Positions 28,807 to 39,592 of a DNA stretch of 64,000 nt are shown in pieces. The first letter of the stretch is position 1. Every line of letters starts with the position of its first letter. The position numbers and the translations under genes were made by a program. The stretch covers positions 1,771,001 through 1,835,000 of the forward strand of contig NZ_CP015381.1 in NCBI RefSeq assembly GCF_001854245.1, in the 5' to 3' direction. This DNA is from Desulfococcus multivorans. GTDB taxonomy: Bacteria > Desulfobacterota > Desulfobacteria > Desulfobacterales > Desulfococcaceae. The notes below the pieces were generated by a model, which searched no databases, was not told where the DNA came from, and saw only the letters and a program-made list of their open reading frames with translations.

Positions 28807-30558
28807 TTAATGCGTTAGGGTAACGGCTTTTCCGATCGCCGATGATGCTTCGGAAACGGTGCCGGGCCCTGAATCCTGATGGGGAATGAAGACCCGGAAA
28901 TTGGTTCCGATACCGACGGAGCTGGCGACGGTGATCTTCCCGCCCATATTGTTCAGTATCCCGTAGCAGATGGACAGCCCCAGACCCGTTCCTTTTCCCA
29001 CCGGCTTGGTCGTATAAAAGGGATCGAATATCTTCGCCAGGTCCGCCCGGGGGATTCCCGGCCCGTTGTCCTTGACCTCGATCACCGCCATGTCGTCCTC
29101 GCATCCGGTCATGATGACGATCTTGCCGCCCGTGGCCCTCAGTGCGTCCAGCGCATTGTTGATGAGGTTGAACAGAACCTGCTGAAGCTCTGTCTGGGAT
29201 GCGTGGATATAGGGCATGTCCTCGGCGAATTTGGTTACGATGCGAACGTTGCTGTATTTTGCCTGGTGGGAGAAGAGGCCGACCACCTCCTCGACCATGG
29301 CGTTGATTTTGATGATCTGCTTCTGGGATTCGGATCGCCGGGCGAAGCTGAGAAGCTTGTGCGTGATGTCGCGGCATCGCAGCCCCTGCTTCTTGATTTG
29401 GCCGAGCGAGGTCTGGAATTCCTCCAGGTTTTCACTTTCCTGGAATTCTTCTTCTTCGAGGAGATCGCTGATCCACCCGGCCTCCTCCACCATAATGGCC
29501 ACGGGGTTGTTGATCTCGTGGGCGATGCCGGCGGCCATCTCGCCCAGTGAAGCGAGGCGGTTGCTCTCGATCACCTGCTGGTTCATCATCTCTTTCTCGT
29601 TGTCGGCCTCGGCGATGCGTCCGACCGTGCGCCGGGAAACGATCATTGCCATGGTGATGATGGCGACGGCGCCCGCCGTGAAAACGATCAGGGCGATCCA
29701 CCAGGTGCGATAGATTTCCGCGAAGGCGTCGCCCACGTCCTGCTGATAGATCAGCGCCCAGTGGCCGTTGTTGAGCAGGCCGGTGACGTAGAGGTTTCTC
29801 TTTTGGGTTTTTCGGCTCTCGAGAACGCTGATCCTGACCTTACTCTGGGCGTCGAAAGCCTGATTGATCAGTCCCCGGTAGAGTTCGCTGTCTTCGGATA
29901 TGTCCAGGGAGGTGTCTGTCTGAAGTTCGTTTTTCCGGTTGATGATAAAGGCGGAACCGGTTTCGCCGATCCGGATGTTTCGCACAACACGGTTGAACGC
30001 CTGAAAATCGACAGTGGCCCGCAGAATGTAATGGTTGCCGTTCCATTCGTTCCTTGCGGCGACGATAAAATGCGGAAATCCTCTCAGCCCCATGAAAACG
30101 TCGCTGATGAAAAACTGCTCCCGCATTGCCTTCTGGAACCATTCCGCCGAAGCATAGTTGGCGTTCTCGAGCCGAAAAGGCCCTGCATAGGCCGTTTGAT
30201 GGCCGTTGTGATCCACGACGCCGAGATCCGAAAACACTTCGCCGTACTCTTTTCTCAGGATCTCGAGTTTTTTCTGCAGGAAATCCTCATCGCTCAATTC
30301 CGGATAATTATAGCTTTCCGCCAGGAAATGAATGTTGTTCTCCCGCTCGGTCAGGAACATGTCGATATCATGGCGGTGCCGGTTGACGAGGGCTTCGAGA
30401 TAGGAGCACACCTTCGAACTGTGGGCGGTTTGAAAATGGTAAAGGATAATGCCGCTGACAAAGATCAGCGGCATGAAGGATACCACCACCACCGTGGTGA
30501 ATATTTTTCTCGTGAGAGTTTTGTAATATGTCTTGTCTTCCGCAGTGTTCGATGGCAT
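28807..30558 (-). CDS. membrane sensor histidine kinase with extracytoplasmic sensor domain
   Basis: 583 aa. Membrane helix at ~16-40 (TTVVVVSFMPLIFVSGIILY), a ~240-residue outer sensor domain of the dCache type, second helix near 290 (WWIALIVFTAGAVAIITMAM), then HisKA with the phospho-acceptor in GEMAAGIAHEINNPVAIM and an HATPase_c domain (NLINNALDALRATGG, DNGPGIPRADLAKIFDPFYTTKPVGKGTGLGLSI). Cache domains bind small ligands such as carboxylates or amino acids. Starts the minus-strand set of receivers and membrane proteins and has a sigma-54-type promoter 69-82 bp upstream. Confidence 0.92.
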   Translation of the reverse strand: MPSNTAEDKTYYKTLTRKIFTTVVVVSFMPLIFVSGIILYHFQTAHSSKVCSYLEALVNRHRHDIDMFLTERENNIHFLAESYNYPELSDEDFLQKKLEILRKEYGEVFSDLGVVDHNGHQTAYAGPFRLENANYASAEWFQKAMREQFFISDVFMGLRGFPHFIVAARNEWNGNHYILRATVDFQAFNRVVRNIRIGETGSAFIINRKNELQTDTSLDISEDSELYRGLINQAFDAQSKVRISVLESRKTQKRNLYVTGLLNNGHWALIYQQDVGDAFAEIYRTWWIALIVFTAGAVAIITMAMIVSRRTVGRIAEADNEKEMMNQQVIESNRLASLGEMAAGIAHEINNPVAIMVEEAGWISDLLEEEEFQESENLEEFQTSLGQIKKQGLRCRDITHKLLSFARRSESQKQIIKINAMVEEVVGLFSHQAKYSNVRIVTKFAEDMPYIHASQTELQQVLFNLINNALDALRATGGKIVIMTGCEDDMAVIEVKDNGPGIPRADLAKIFDPFYTTKPVGKGTGLGLSICYGILNNMGGKITVASSVGIGTNFRVFIPHQDSGPGTVSEASSAIGKAVTLTH

Positions 30559-30626
30559 GGGATGTCCGTGTTAAAGCGCTTGGTGACATTTCCTGGAATC
30601 ATTTGCGTTCACGCACATAATTCAAA

Positions 30627-30640
30627 GCAATAACTGTGCC
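30627..30640 (-). promoter_or_regulatory. sigma-54 promoter of the kinase/receiver/TauE set
   Basis: Minus strand reads GGCAC-AGTTA-TTGC, an exact match to the -24 GG / -12 GC rule with the correct 5-bp spacing. Transcription would begin near 30616 and enter the membrane kinase gene (start 30558). Confidence 0.75.
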
Positions 30641-30867
30641 TGAAATATGAAGGTTTCGCGTCATTGATTAAAAAAAATAATAAAATCAAATGGATTAAAG
30701 ATAGGAGTCTCCGCCGTCACGAAATGCGGCAGTTGAATTGACTACCTGTTCGTGTGCGGGTTGAGCGGAATAGATCCAAAAAGGGGGGGTGCAAATGATG
30801 CAGGTTTGGAAAAGGGGCATCCGGTGAGGAAAATCGGGGTAAAACGGGTGGGGAAAAACGTTCCGGT

Positions 30868-30882
30868 GGGGAAAATTTCCCC
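30868..30882. promoter_or_regulatory. 15-bp palindrome (enhancer site or terminator stem)
   Basis: GGGGAAAATTTCCCC: arms of 7 bp around a single A. It is 6 bp beyond the stop of the NtrC-type gene, so it may be a weak terminator stem, and about 230 bp upstream of the sigma-54 promoter, a usual distance for an enhancer site. Confidence 0.35.
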
Positions 30883-30887
30883 GAAGT

Positions 30888-32252
30888 CTAATCCTCCGGG
30901 AAGTTCGTCTCCCGGCCGGCGCGCTTGAGCTTTTGACGCAGGGTTTTCCGGTCGATTCCCAAAATCTCGGCCGCCCGGGTTTTATTGCCGCCGACTTCGG
31001 CAAGGACCCGCTCGATGTGCTCCAATTCCACCTCGGCCAGGGGGCGCGCCTGCCAGGTTTTCGTCGGAACATTGGCGCGCATGGCCGGGGGCAGGTCGAT
31101 GACGTCGATCGTGTCGGCATCCACAACGACCACCAGGCGTTGAATCAGGTTTTCGAGTTCCCTGACATTTCCCGGCCAGCTGTAGTTCCGGATGGCCTGC
31201 AGGGCGTTGTCGGTAAATTCAGGAACGGATCGATGCATCTCTTTCGAGAATTTTGAAAGGAAATGATGAATCAGGCTCATGATGTCGTCCTGACGTTCCC
31301 TCAGGGGCGGTACGGGGATGTCGATCACGACCAGGCGGTAGAAGAGGTCTTCCCGGAAGAGGCCTTTTTGAACCAGGACTCTGAGATCCTGGTGGGTGGC
31401 GGCGATGACCCGCGTGTCCACCTTCCGGATACGGCTGGATCCCACCACGTGGATCTCCTTGTTCTGGAGCACCCGGAGTAGTTTTCCCTGCAAGTTGGGG
31501 CTGGCGTCGCCGATTTCATCCAGGAATATCGTCCCCCCGTCGGCAACCTGGAAAAAACCGGTTCGGGACTCCTTGGCGCCGGTAAAGGCCCCTTTGACAT
31601 GCCCGAACAGTTCACTTTCAATGAGGGTGTCGGGGATGGCGGTGCAGTTGACGGAGACAAAGGGCGCCGAGGCCCGGTCGCTGCCGTAGTGGATGGCCCG
31701 GGCGACGAGCTCCTTTCCCGTGCCGCTCTCTCCCGATATCAGGACGTTCACCAGGGTGGATGCCGCCTTGTCGATGAGGGAATAGACCGACTGCATGACG
31801 GCGGATTGACCGATGATGCCGTAAGATTTCGGAGGGGTGACGTCGGCGTGGACGCTTCTTCTGAGGCGGAGTTTTTCCCGGACCCGCTCGATGGCCGAAA
31901 ACAGTTCGGCTTCGGTGAACGGTTTTGTGAGATAGTCCTCCGCGCCGTCCTTGACGGACTGGATGGCGTTGTCGATGCGGGGGTAGGCGGTCATGATCAT
32001 GATTTCCGTGTCCGCGGCATTCTCCCGGATGTATCGCACCAGGTCCAGGCCGTTCAGCTGCGGCATTTTCATATCGGTGATCACCAGGTCGACGGGATGG
32101 AATTCCAGCTTGCCGATGGCCTCGGCAACGCCGGGGGCGACGCCGGCCGCATACCCGGCGCCGCAGAGCTGTCGCTGAAGGATTTCCAGGGTTTCAGGGT
32201 TGTCGTCGACGATCAGAATGCGCATGGTTTCAGTTGGATCTTTTTCCGGCAT
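30888..32252 (-). CDS. NtrC-family sigma-54-dependent response regulator
   Basis: 454 aa. Domains: REC (ILIVDDNPETLEIL, phospho-acceptor in LVITDMKMPQLNG), AAA+ activator (Walker A GESGTGKE, sigma-54 contact loop KGAFTGAKES, Walker B GGTIFLDEI, LPPLRERQDDI-type region) and a C-terminal Fis-type helix-turn-helix (NKTRAAEILGIDRKTLRQKLK). It activates sigma-54 promoters when phosphorylated. Its gene starts 1 bp after the stop of the soluble kinase gene, so the two are a cognate pair. The nearest sigma-54 promoter is directly downstream, in front of the second kinase set, which is therefore the likely target. Confidence 0.95.
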   Translation of the reverse strand: MPEKDPTETMRILIVDDNPETLEILQRQLCGAGYAAGVAPGVAEAIGKLEFHPVDLVITDMKMPQLNGLDLVRYIRENAADTEIMIMTAYPRIDNAIQSVKDGAEDYLTKPFTEAELFSAIERVREKLRLRRSVHADVTPPKSYGIIGQSAVMQSVYSLIDKAASTLVNVLISGESGTGKELVARAIHYGSDRASAPFVSVNCTAIPDTLIESELFGHVKGAFTGAKESRTGFFQVADGGTIFLDEIGDASPNLQGKLLRVLQNKEIHVVGSSRIRKVDTRVIAATHQDLRVLVQKGLFREDLFYRLVVIDIPVPPLRERQDDIMSLIHHFLSKFSKEMHRSVPEFTDNALQAIRNYSWPGNVRELENLIQRLVVVVDADTIDVIDLPPAMRANVPTKTWQARPLAEVELEHIERVLAEVGGNKTRAAEILGIDRKTLRQKLKRAGRETNFPED

Positions 32253-32253
32253 G

Positions 32254-33414
32254 CTATGCCTCGCTGTTTTTCAGGGGAAAGGTGATGCAGAAAACACTGC
32301 CTTCCCCCACCTTGCTGGAAACGCGGATATTCGCGCCGTGGCTTTCGACAATGCCCTGGACGACGGAGAGACCGAGTCCCGTACCCTGTTCGATCTCCTT
32401 GGTCGTGAAAAAGGGAAGAAAAATCTGCTCCAGGGTCGCCGGATCCATTCCGGTTCCGGTGTCCGCCACCGTAAGCGTCGTATGTCCTTCCTCACGACGC
32501 GTCCGAATGGTCAGGCGACCGCCCTCTGGCATGGCTTGTGCGGCGTTCATGATCAGGTTCATCAGCACCTGCCGCAATTGAAACGGATCTGCCGTTATGT
32601 CGTCAAGGGTCTCGTCAATATCCTGAATGATCTCAACACGGTGTTTTTCGCAGAGATGGGTCATGAAATAGACGTTCTCCTTGACCAGCAGATTCAGGTC
32701 GACCGCTTGCGTCACCGGGGGGACCTGGCGGCTGTAAAGCATCAGTTTCCTGACGACCTCCCGGGCATGGAGGGTCGCCTGGATGATTTTTTCGATATCC
32801 CGGGCCGCCTGCGCCGGCAGTCCCTCGGCACCGGCGGCCAACTGGGCGAAACCCAGGATGTTGTTGAGCGGGTTGTTGATCTCGTGGGCGAACCCCGCCG
32901 CCACCTGGCCGATCTTTGCCAGACGGTCTGCATGGCGCACCTGGGCTTCCAGTTCAACCTTCCGGATTTCGCCCTCTTCCTTTTCGAGCAGCAGCGAAAG
33001 GTGATGGGCGACGGTTCGGATCAGGCGCTGTTCCTTCTGAACGACAGACGGGTTTTGTCTTGTTGTTGCCGGCGGTTTCCCGGAATAGACGACCTTGACC
33101 ATGCCCCGCTGCCGGCCGGCGATATAGACTTGTTCCATAAAGGCGTGAGTCGCCTTTTTTTCCGAGTAGCCGGGGCTGTAGAACACCTGTTGATCCAGGC
33201 GGATGAAGGCGGCCGCCGAGGAAGGGTCTTTGAAGGACTGGGGAAGCATGCCCGCGATGGTCTGGGCCTTTTCGGTGAAGGGCATCTCCGAATTTCGCAT
33301 GACCTGGGCCAGACAATAGAGGAATGTCTCTATTTTTTTATCGAGGTTGTCGAGCTTCTTTTTTTCTCGGGGCATGCGGGGATCCTTTTTCGGCCTTGCC
33401 GTTGGATCGAACAT
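32254..33414 (-). CDS. soluble sensor histidine kinase
   Basis: 386 aa, no membrane helix. Residues ~1-150 form a GAF-like or unknown sensory region (AFIRLDQQVFYSPGYSEKKATH), then HisKA (HADRLAKIGQVAAGFAHEINNPLNNILGF) and HATPase_c (NLIMNAAQAMPEGGRLTI, DTGTGMDPATLEQIFLPFFTTKEIEQGTGLGLSVVQ). Cytoplasmic signal input. Start preceded by AGGGGCG. Pairs with the NtrC-type regulator that follows. Confidence 0.9.
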   Translation of the reverse strand: MFDPTARPKKDPRMPREKKKLDNLDKKIETFLYCLAQVMRNSEMPFTEKAQTIAGMLPQSFKDPSSAAAFIRLDQQVFYSPGYSEKKATHAFMEQVYIAGRQRGMVKVVYSGKPPATTRQNPSVVQKEQRLIRTVAHHLSLLLEKEEGEIRKVELEAQVRHADRLAKIGQVAAGFAHEINNPLNNILGFAQLAAGAEGLPAQAARDIEKIIQATLHAREVVRKLMLYSRQVPPVTQAVDLNLLVKENVYFMTHLCEKHRVEIIQDIDETLDDITADPFQLRQVLMNLIMNAAQAMPEGGRLTIRTRREEGHTTLTVADTGTGMDPATLEQIFLPFFTTKEIEQGTGLGLSVVQGIVESHGANIRVSSKVGEGSVFCITFPLKNSEA

Positions 33415-33592
33415 TAATCGCCCCTGGATGCCGCGTCAACTCAAAATGGGCGACATCGTATGAATCTTCTGAATTTCATCACAAAAACCGCGCGGAAAAT
33501 CCGTTGCCGTTTTTTCGATAAGGAATGGCACAAATCCGGGGTTGCATCCTTCCGGCATCACCGTGCAGCGCTCTGTCGTGTCTTTTTTGATG

Positions 33593-35038
33593 TCACGGGA
33601 TATAGCCCGCCGACTTCACCGGCTGCGAGTTCACAACGGTTTCCGCAGTCGCCACCCATCCGCCGCCCATGGACTTGTAGATGTCGATCAGGGCCTGAAG
33701 CATTGCATTCCGGCCGGCAATTTTCGACAGTTCGACATTGAACAGGCTGCGTTCGGCGTCGAGTACCTCCAGGTAACTCGTGACGCCTTCATTATAACGC
33801 ATTATCGCCAACCGTGCATAATTCTGCAGTGCCCGGGTCTGCCTGACCAGGGATTGGAGTTTTTGATCTGATTTTTTCTGGTTTACCAGGGCATCGTCCA
33901 CCTCGCGGAAGGCGTTCTGAACGGTCTGAAGGTAGTCGTACAGCGTTTGTTTCCGGAAGGCTTCGGCGCTTTTGACTTCGCCGCCGATGCGGCCTGCCGT
34001 GAAAATCGGAACGGTCAGGGGGACGCCGACGTTCCATACCTTGGATCGGCCGCTGAAGAGATCCGACAGATCGGCGCTTGCAGTGCCAAGGTCGCCGGTC
34101 AGGGAAATCGTCGGGAAATAGAGGGATTTGGCGACGCCGATCCGGGCGTTCGCAGCGATCAGGGCCTGCTCGGCAGCCCGGATATCAGGACGCCGCGCCA
34201 GCAGATCGGAGGGGAGGCCGGCGGGGATCGCAGGGGGAATCAATTCGTCGATGGTGAGTCCCCGGGGAATGGGTCCAGGGTTTCGGCCTGTCAGGATGCT
34301 CAGGGCATTCTCGGTCCGGGCGATGGCCAACTCGATTTCGGGAACGCGCGCCAGGGCGTCCTCGTATTCCGCCTCCGCCTGGCTCACGTCGATCTCTGGG
34401 ATGATGCCCCGGTCCAAACGGATCTTGAACAGGTCCAGCGTCTGCAATCGGGTCTTCACTGTGCGGCGGGTGATCTCCAGTTGCTTGTCTAGCGCCCGGA
34501 TCTCCACATAGGCGCCGGCTACGGCGCTCACCAAGGTCAGAACCACCGTCCGCCGGGCCTCCTCCGTGCTAAAGAGTTCGGCGCGGGCGGCCTCGGAAGC
34601 GCGGCGGTACTTACCCCAGAAATCGATTTCCCACCGGGCGCTCATGAAGGCCTCGTAGTAGTCGAAGGTCGAATCCACCCCCGAAGGAATGGGGGTGGGC
34701 CCCACCTCGGTTACCCGCTCACGGGACGCGCTTGCACCGGCATCGGGAAAGGGGAACTGATCGCCGCGGGTGGAAAAATAGCGGCCGAAGAACTCCTCCA
34801 CCCGAGCCGTGGCGATCATCAGGTCCTTGTTCTCCGAAAGCGCCGTGCGTACCAGGCCGTTCAGAACCGGGTCGTTGAACTGCTCCCACCAGGCCGTGTC
34901 GGCAAGGTCCAGGGCCTCTTTCTCCTCGATCCGCCAGGCGGCAGGGACATCCACGGCAGGACGCCGGTAGTCCGGCCCCACCATCGCGCACCCTGTCGCG
35001 GTGATTAACAGCGCGCAGCAAAGAAGCCGTTTACGCAT
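33593..35038 (-). CDS. outer-membrane efflux lipoprotein (NodT/OprM family)
   Basis: 481 aa. Outer-membrane channel of a tripartite RND pump. Seen: signal peptide with lipobox ending ITATGC (Cys ~16), [16 protein letters not shown] typical of the family, and two OEP repeats each with long amphipathic helices (residues ~60-250 and ~270-460; [22 protein letters not shown] and [17 protein letters not shown]). The start overlaps the end of the RND pump gene by 8 bp. Third gene of the adaptor-pump-channel operon. Confidence 0.92.
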   Translation of the reverse strand: MRKRLLCCALLITATGCAMVGPDYRRPAVDVPAAWRIEEKEALDLADTAWWEQFNDPVLNGLVRTALSENKDLMIATARVEEFFGRYFSTRGDQFPFPDAGASASRERVTEVGPTPIPSGVDSTFDYYEAFMSARWEIDFWGKYRRASEAARAELFSTEEARRTVVLTLVSAVAGAYVEIRALDKQLEITRRTVKTRLQTLDLFKIRLDRGIIPEIDVSQAEAEYEDALARVPEIELAIARTENALSILTGRNPGPIPRGLTIDELIPPAIPAGLPSDLLARRPDIRAAEQALIAANARIGVAKSLYFPTISLTGDLGTASADLSDLFSGRSKVWNVGVPLTVPIFTAGRIGGEVKSAEAFRKQTLYDYLQTVQNAFREVDDALVNQKKSDQKLQSLVRQTRALQNYARLAIMRYNEGVTSYLEVLDAERSLFNVELSKIAGRNAMLQALIDIYKSMGGGWVATAETVVNSQPVKSAGYIP

Positions 35039-38000
35039 GTTCTTCTTCCTTTCTTTCTGCTTGCGGATCTTGAGATCCGGTCAGGGCTTGCCGGCCCTCG
35101 CTTTTGCCCCGGTGGGACAGTCTTTCCACTACGTAGAAGGTCATGGGAATCAGAAAAATGGCGATAAAGCTCGATGCCAGCATGCCGCCGATCACGCCTG
35201 TGCCCATCACCCGGCGGGCAATGGCCCCCGATCCGGTGGCGACGGCCAGCGGGATACAGCCCAGGATAAAGGCAAAACTCGTCATGAGGATCGGCCGCAG
35301 TCGCAGGCGTGCGCTTTCCAATGCCGCATCCGTGATGGATTTTCCCTTTTCGTATTCCACCTTGGCGAATTCGACGATCAGAATCGCGTTCTTGGCCGCG
35401 AGGCCGATCAGCATGATGAGTCCGATCTGGGCGTAGAGATTGAACTCCATCCGTCGAATGAAAAGGCCGGTAAACGCGCCTAAAACCGCAACGGGCGTGC
35501 CGAGGAGGACGCTGAAGGGCAGGGACCAGCTTTCGTACTGGGCGGCCAGAATCAGGAAAGCGAAGACCATCGACAATCCGAAGATCACGGCGACCGGTAC
35601 GCCTTCCAACGCCTTCTTCTCCTGGTAGCTCATGCCGAGATAATCATAGCCCATCCCGGCCGGCATGTCGGCTTCGAACACCTCCTCCAGGGCCTTCATG
35701 GCCTGTGCCGAGCTGAACCCCGGTTTGGCGGTCACGTTGAGCTGGGCCGAACGGTAGAGGTTGTAGCGCATGGTGAACTCCGGTCCGGAACGCTCCCGGG
35801 TCGTGGTCATGGCGGAGAGCGGCACGGTATCGCCGGCGGCGTTTCTCACATAGAATTGGCCGAGCTGTTCCGCCTCGGTCCGGTATTCGCCTTCCGCCTG
35901 GATGTATACCTGCCACTGTCGGCCGAATCGGTTGAAGTAATTGACAAAATATCCGCCCATAAAGGCTTGCAGGGTGCGATAGACCTGGTTCAGATCGATC
36001 CCCTGCTTGAGCACCCTGTCGCGATCTACGTCCACGAAGACCTGTGGCACCGTGGGCAGGAAGGTGGTGGAGACCCGGGCGATCTCGGGCCGCTGCTTTG
36101 CCGCCTCGATAAACCGCTGTACGTTTTCCCATAAAAAAGCGATATTCTTCCCGGAGCGATCCTCGAGGATAAAGGTCACGCCGCCGGCTGTACCGATGCC
36201 CGGGATCGCCGGCGGAGAGAAGGCGAAGGCGACTCCCTGGGAAATCCTGCCCATACGCTGATTGAGGCTTGCCATGACGGCTCCGTATTGCTCTTCCGGG
36301 CTTGTCCGCTCATGCCAAGGCTTGAGCGTAATGAAATAAAAACCGCTGTAGGTGTTGGCTACGCCGGAGAGAAGGCTGTAGCCCACCACCGTGGTGCAAA
36401 ACGCGACCCCCGGGGTTTCCATGATGATTTTCTCGATTTTCCGGCTGGCCTTGTCCGTCCGCTGCAGGGACGCGGCATTCGGCAGCTGAACCCCGGCGTA
36501 GAGGTATCCCTGATCCTCCTCCGGCAGAAACCCGCCGGGAACGCCCTTGCCGACCGCACCGATCGCGGTCGACATGACGGCGAGCAGGATCAGGCTGATC
36601 ACGAACTTGCGGATGAACCATCCGCAGAGCTTTACGTAGCTGTTCGTGGCTTTTCCGAAGAGATTGTTGAATCCGCGGTAGAAGGCACCCAGGGGCCCGC
36701 GGGTCTGTTTCCTGGGCTTCAGGATCAGGGACGAGAGTGCGGGGCTCAGGGTCAGGGCGTTGAAAGTAGAGATGAGGACCGAGACGGCGATGGTTACCGC
36801 GAACTGCTGGTAGAGCCTGCCCGTGATCCCGGGGATGAAGATGGTGGGCAGGAACACCGCGGAGAGCACCAGACTGGTGGCAATCACCGGCCCGGAGACC
36901 TCCTCCATGGCCTTGATTGTCGCCTCCCTGGGAGAAAGCCCATGCTCGATATGGTGCTCCACCGCCTCCACCACCACGATGGCGTCGTCAACCACGAGCC
37001 CAATGGCGAGCACCAGGCCCATGAGCGCGATGGAGTTGATGGAAAACCCGAGAATGGGAAACACGGCAAAGGTCCCGATCAGAGAAACCGGCACCGCCAG
37101 GGCCGGGATCAGGGTCGCCCGCCATCCCTGGAGAAAGATGAACACAACGATAATGACGAGCACCAGGGCTTCGACCAGGGTGTGCAGGATCTCCTCGATG
37201 CCCGCGCGTACCGACTGGGTCGTGTCAAGGGGGATGCTGTATTCGAGATCGTCCGGGAAGTTCTGCTTCGTCGCCTCCATGAGCCGTTTGACGCCGTCCA
37301 CGGCTTCGATGGCATTGGAGCCGGGAAGCTGGTAAAGGGCCAGCACGGCAGCAGGCTTGCCGTTCAGACGACCGGCCATGGCATAGGTTTGGGACCCCAG
37401 CTCGGTACGGGCGACATCCTTAAGTCTTACCACCGAGCCGTCCGTGTTGGCCCGCAGCACGATCTGCTCGAATTCCTCGGGGCTCGAAAGCCGGCCCTGG
37501 GCGCGGATGGCGTAGGTGTATTCCTGGCCGGGGGGCACGGGTTCAGCACCCACCTGACCGGCCGGGTTGACGGTGTTCTGCTGCTTGACGGCATCCACGA
37601 TCTCCGGAACGGTGATGTTCAGTTTGGCGAGCTGATCCGGCTTCACCCACAGCCGCATGGCGTACTGACCGGCGCCGAAGACCGTGACGCTCGCGATTCC
37701 GGGGACGCGGGTGAGTTGATCGTTCAGGTTGATGTAGGCATAATTGGCCAGGAAGGTCGCGTCGTAGCTGCCTCCCGGTGAGGAGAGAGCGATCAGCATG
37801 AGCGGTGAAGAGGTGGACTTCTTGACCGTGACCCCGTAGTCGCGCACCTCGGCGGGCATTTTGGCATCGGCCTGGGTCTTGCGCATCTGGGCCAGGACCT
37901 GGTCGATATTGGGGTCGGTTTTGACGTCGAAGTTGACGTAGAGCTTCAGCTCGCCGTTGTTGGCGTTGAGGGAGTACATGTAGTTCATGTTGTCCACTCC

Positions 38001-38210
38001 GCTCATTTCCTGCTCGATGGGGGTGGCAACCGACTGCTCCACGGTCTGGGCATCGGCACCGACATAGGTCGTGTTGATGACGATCTCCGGCGGGACGATG
38101 TCCGGATACTGGGCGATGGGAAGCCCCAGCATCGCCACGATGCCCACAATGACGAAAATGATGGAGATGACGATCGCCACGATGGGCCGGTTGACAAAAA
38201 ATCTAGCCAT
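35031..38210 (-). CDS. RND efflux pump, HAE1 family
   Basis: 1059 aa proton-driven inner-membrane pump for hydrophobic and amphiphilic compounds (AcrB/MexB class). Seen: first helix at the N-terminus ([21 protein letters not shown]), two large periplasmic loops, twelve membrane helices, and the proton-relay acidic pair in [20 protein letters not shown]. Full length. Its substrate range cannot be deduced; no heavy-metal RND (CzcA-type) signature is apparent. Central gene of the operon. Confidence 0.95.
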   Translation of the reverse strand: MARFFVNRPIVAIVISIIFVIVGIVAMLGLPIAQYPDIVPPEIVINTTYVGADAQTVEQSVATPIEQEMSGVDNMNYMYSLNANNGELKLYVNFDVKTDPNIDQVLAQMRKTQADAKMPAEVRDYGVTVKKSTSSPLMLIALSSPGGSYDATFLANYAYINLNDQLTRVPGIASVTVFGAGQYAMRLWVKPDQLAKLNITVPEIVDAVKQQNTVNPAGQVGAEPVPPGQEYTYAIRAQGRLSSPEEFEQIVLRANTDGSVVRLKDVARTELGSQTYAMAGRLNGKPAAVLALYQLPGSNAIEAVDGVKRLMEATKQNFPDDLEYSIPLDTTQSVRAGIEEILHTLVEALVLVIIVVFIFLQGWRATLIPALAVPVSLIGTFAVFPILGFSINSIALMGLVLAIGLVVDDAIVVVEAVEHHIEHGLSPREATIKAMEEVSGPVIATSLVLSAVFLPTIFIPGITGRLYQQFAVTIAVSVLISTFNALTLSPALSSLILKPRKQTRGPLGAFYRGFNNLFGKATNSYVKLCGWFIRKFVISLILLAVMSTAIGAVGKGVPGGFLPEEDQGYLYAGVQLPNAASLQRTDKASRKIEKIIMETPGVAFCTTVVGYSLLSGVANTYSGFYFITLKPWHERTSPEEQYGAVMASLNQRMGRISQGVAFAFSPPAIPGIGTAGGVTFILEDRSGKNIAFLWENVQRFIEAAKQRPEIARVSTTFLPTVPQVFVDVDRDRVLKQGIDLNQVYRTLQAFMGGYFVNYFNRFGRQWQVYIQAEGEYRTEAEQLGQFYVRNAAGDTVPLSAMTTTRERSGPEFTMRYNLYRSAQLNVTAKPGFSSAQAMKALEEVFEADMPAGMGYDYLGMSYQEKKALEGVPVAVIFGLSMVFAFLILAAQYESWSLPFSVLLGTPVAVLGAFTGLFIRRMEFNLYAQIGLIMLIGLAAKNAILIVEFAKVEYEKGKSITDAALESARLRLRPILMTSFAFILGCIPLAVATGSGAIARRVMGTGVIGGMLASSFIAIFLIPMTFYVVERLSHRGKSEGRQALTGSQDPQAERKEEEHA

Positions 38211-38255
38211 GGAAAATCAACCTTTCTTCGGGTATCGGAAGAGGCTGTCTACCGC

Positions 38256-39395
38256 CTAAGGTTCGGCCGAATAAGGCAGGGGGGTTACCTTGATGCCGTC
38301 CTTCACCTTCTGGATGCCTTCCACAACGACCCGCTCCCCGGGTTTCAGTCCTTCCTCGATGATCCAGAATGCATCGGAGCGCCTGCCGACCTTGACGCTT
38401 CGGATCTTCACCGTGTTGTCGGCATCCACCACCGCCACCCGGTAAGTGCCCTGAAGTTCGCTCACGGCGCGCTGGGGCACCACCATCGCCGCCTTTTCGG
38501 TTTCCAGGAGTGCTCTTACTCTGGCATATTGTCCGGGCCGCAGGATGTTCTCGGGATTGGGGAAGAGAATGGCCACCCGGATGGCCCCCGTCCGGGGATC
38601 CACCTGCCGGTCGGCAAAACCCAGTGTTCCCTTGTGGGGCCAGATGGTGCCGTCAGTCAGGATCAGGTCGAACCCGGTTTTTCCAGGGGCATGTTTTCGG
38701 GTACCTGCGTGTTCCATCGTCTGCAGGTATTCCCGCTCGCTGATGGGCACATAGACCTTGATGGGGTCTACCGTGGAGACCGTGGTCAGTTCCTGCGACT
38801 GGGGGGTGCCCACCAGATCGCCGATCTGTGCCTTTGCAGCGCCTGCGATGCCGTCTATGGGGGACTTGATTTTTGTGAAACTCAGTTGAAGCTCGGCCTT
38901 GCGAACCTCCGCCCTGGCGGCCAGGACCTCGGCTTCGGCGGCCTGAACCCGCCCCGTGGCGTCGTCTTTATCCTTTTGGCTGACCGCACGGGCTTCCGCC
39001 AGCGGCAGGATGCGTTTGAGGGTTGACCGGGCCGTCGTGAGCACGGCCTGATGCCTGGCCAGAACGGCCCTGGCCACGTCCAGCGACGCCTCAAAAGGAC
39101 GCGGGTCGATCTCGAACAGGAGGGTTCCCTTTTTGACGAAACGTCCTTCCTGGTAGTTCTGTTTGATCAGGTATCCCTGCACCTGGGCAAGAATCGTGGC
39201 ATTCATCATGCCGTCCGTGGCGGCCACATACTCGCGGGAGGTCGGGACCGCTTTTTCAAACACATCAGTCACCTCGACCTCGGGCGGTGCCGCTGCCGTC
39301 ACCGCTTTGGTTTCCTTTACACCGCCATGGCCGACGCCGCTCAACATCGTCACGACCGTTATGAGCATCAACATCAGCAGATGTTCTTTCTTCAC
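38256..39395 (-). CDS. RND periplasmic adaptor (membrane fusion protein)
   Basis: 379 aa. Links pump and outer-membrane channel across the periplasm. Seen: N-terminal signal segment (HLLMLMLITVVTMLSG), lipoyl-type half motif GYLIKQNYQEGRFVKKGTLLFEIDPRPF, a coiled-coil hairpin with many Ala/Glu/Arg (residues ~95-160), the second lipoyl half (LSFTKIKSPIDGIAGAAKAQIGDLV) and beta-barrel/membrane-proximal domains. First gene of the operon. No local regulator is seen next to it. Confidence 0.93.
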   Translation of the reverse strand: MKKEHLLMLMLITVVTMLSGVGHGGVKETKAVTAAAPPEVEVTDVFEKAVPTSREYVAATDGMMNATILAQVQGYLIKQNYQEGRFVKKGTLLFEIDPRPFEASLDVARAVLARHQAVLTTARSTLKRILPLAEARAVSQKDKDDATGRVQAAEAEVLAARAEVRKAELQLSFTKIKSPIDGIAGAAKAQIGDLVGTPQSQELTTVSTVDPIKVYVPISEREYLQTMEHAGTRKHAPGKTGFDLILTDGTIWPHKGTLGFADRQVDPRTGAIRVAILFPNPENILRPGQYARVRALLETEKAAMVVPQRAVSELQGTYRVAVVDADNTVKIRSVKVGRRSDAFWIIEEGLKPGERVVVEGIQKVKDGIKVTPLPYSAEP

Positions 39396-39592
39396 GTTGC
39401 CTCCTCCTTCATCGAAATATCCGATATGGCCCCATTACCCGTATGACAATTTCCTGAGACGGCGATTTGTCGTCCGCGCCGGCGATAGCAGCATCAACCT
39501 TCAGGATATGCCATGACATCAACATTCTGAAATACATCGGTCCGCGGATAACCGTGTTCTGTAATCTGATGTCCCGGCTTGAGAAGGCGTTC

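Larger units (their letters stand above)
30559..30887. other. intergenic control region with sigma-54 promoter
   Basis: No gene recognised in these 329 bp. The part next to the kinase gene holds the sigma-54 promoter; the far end holds a 15-bp palindrome. The space between could carry enhancer sites for the NtrC-type regulator encoded on the other side. Confidence 0.5.
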
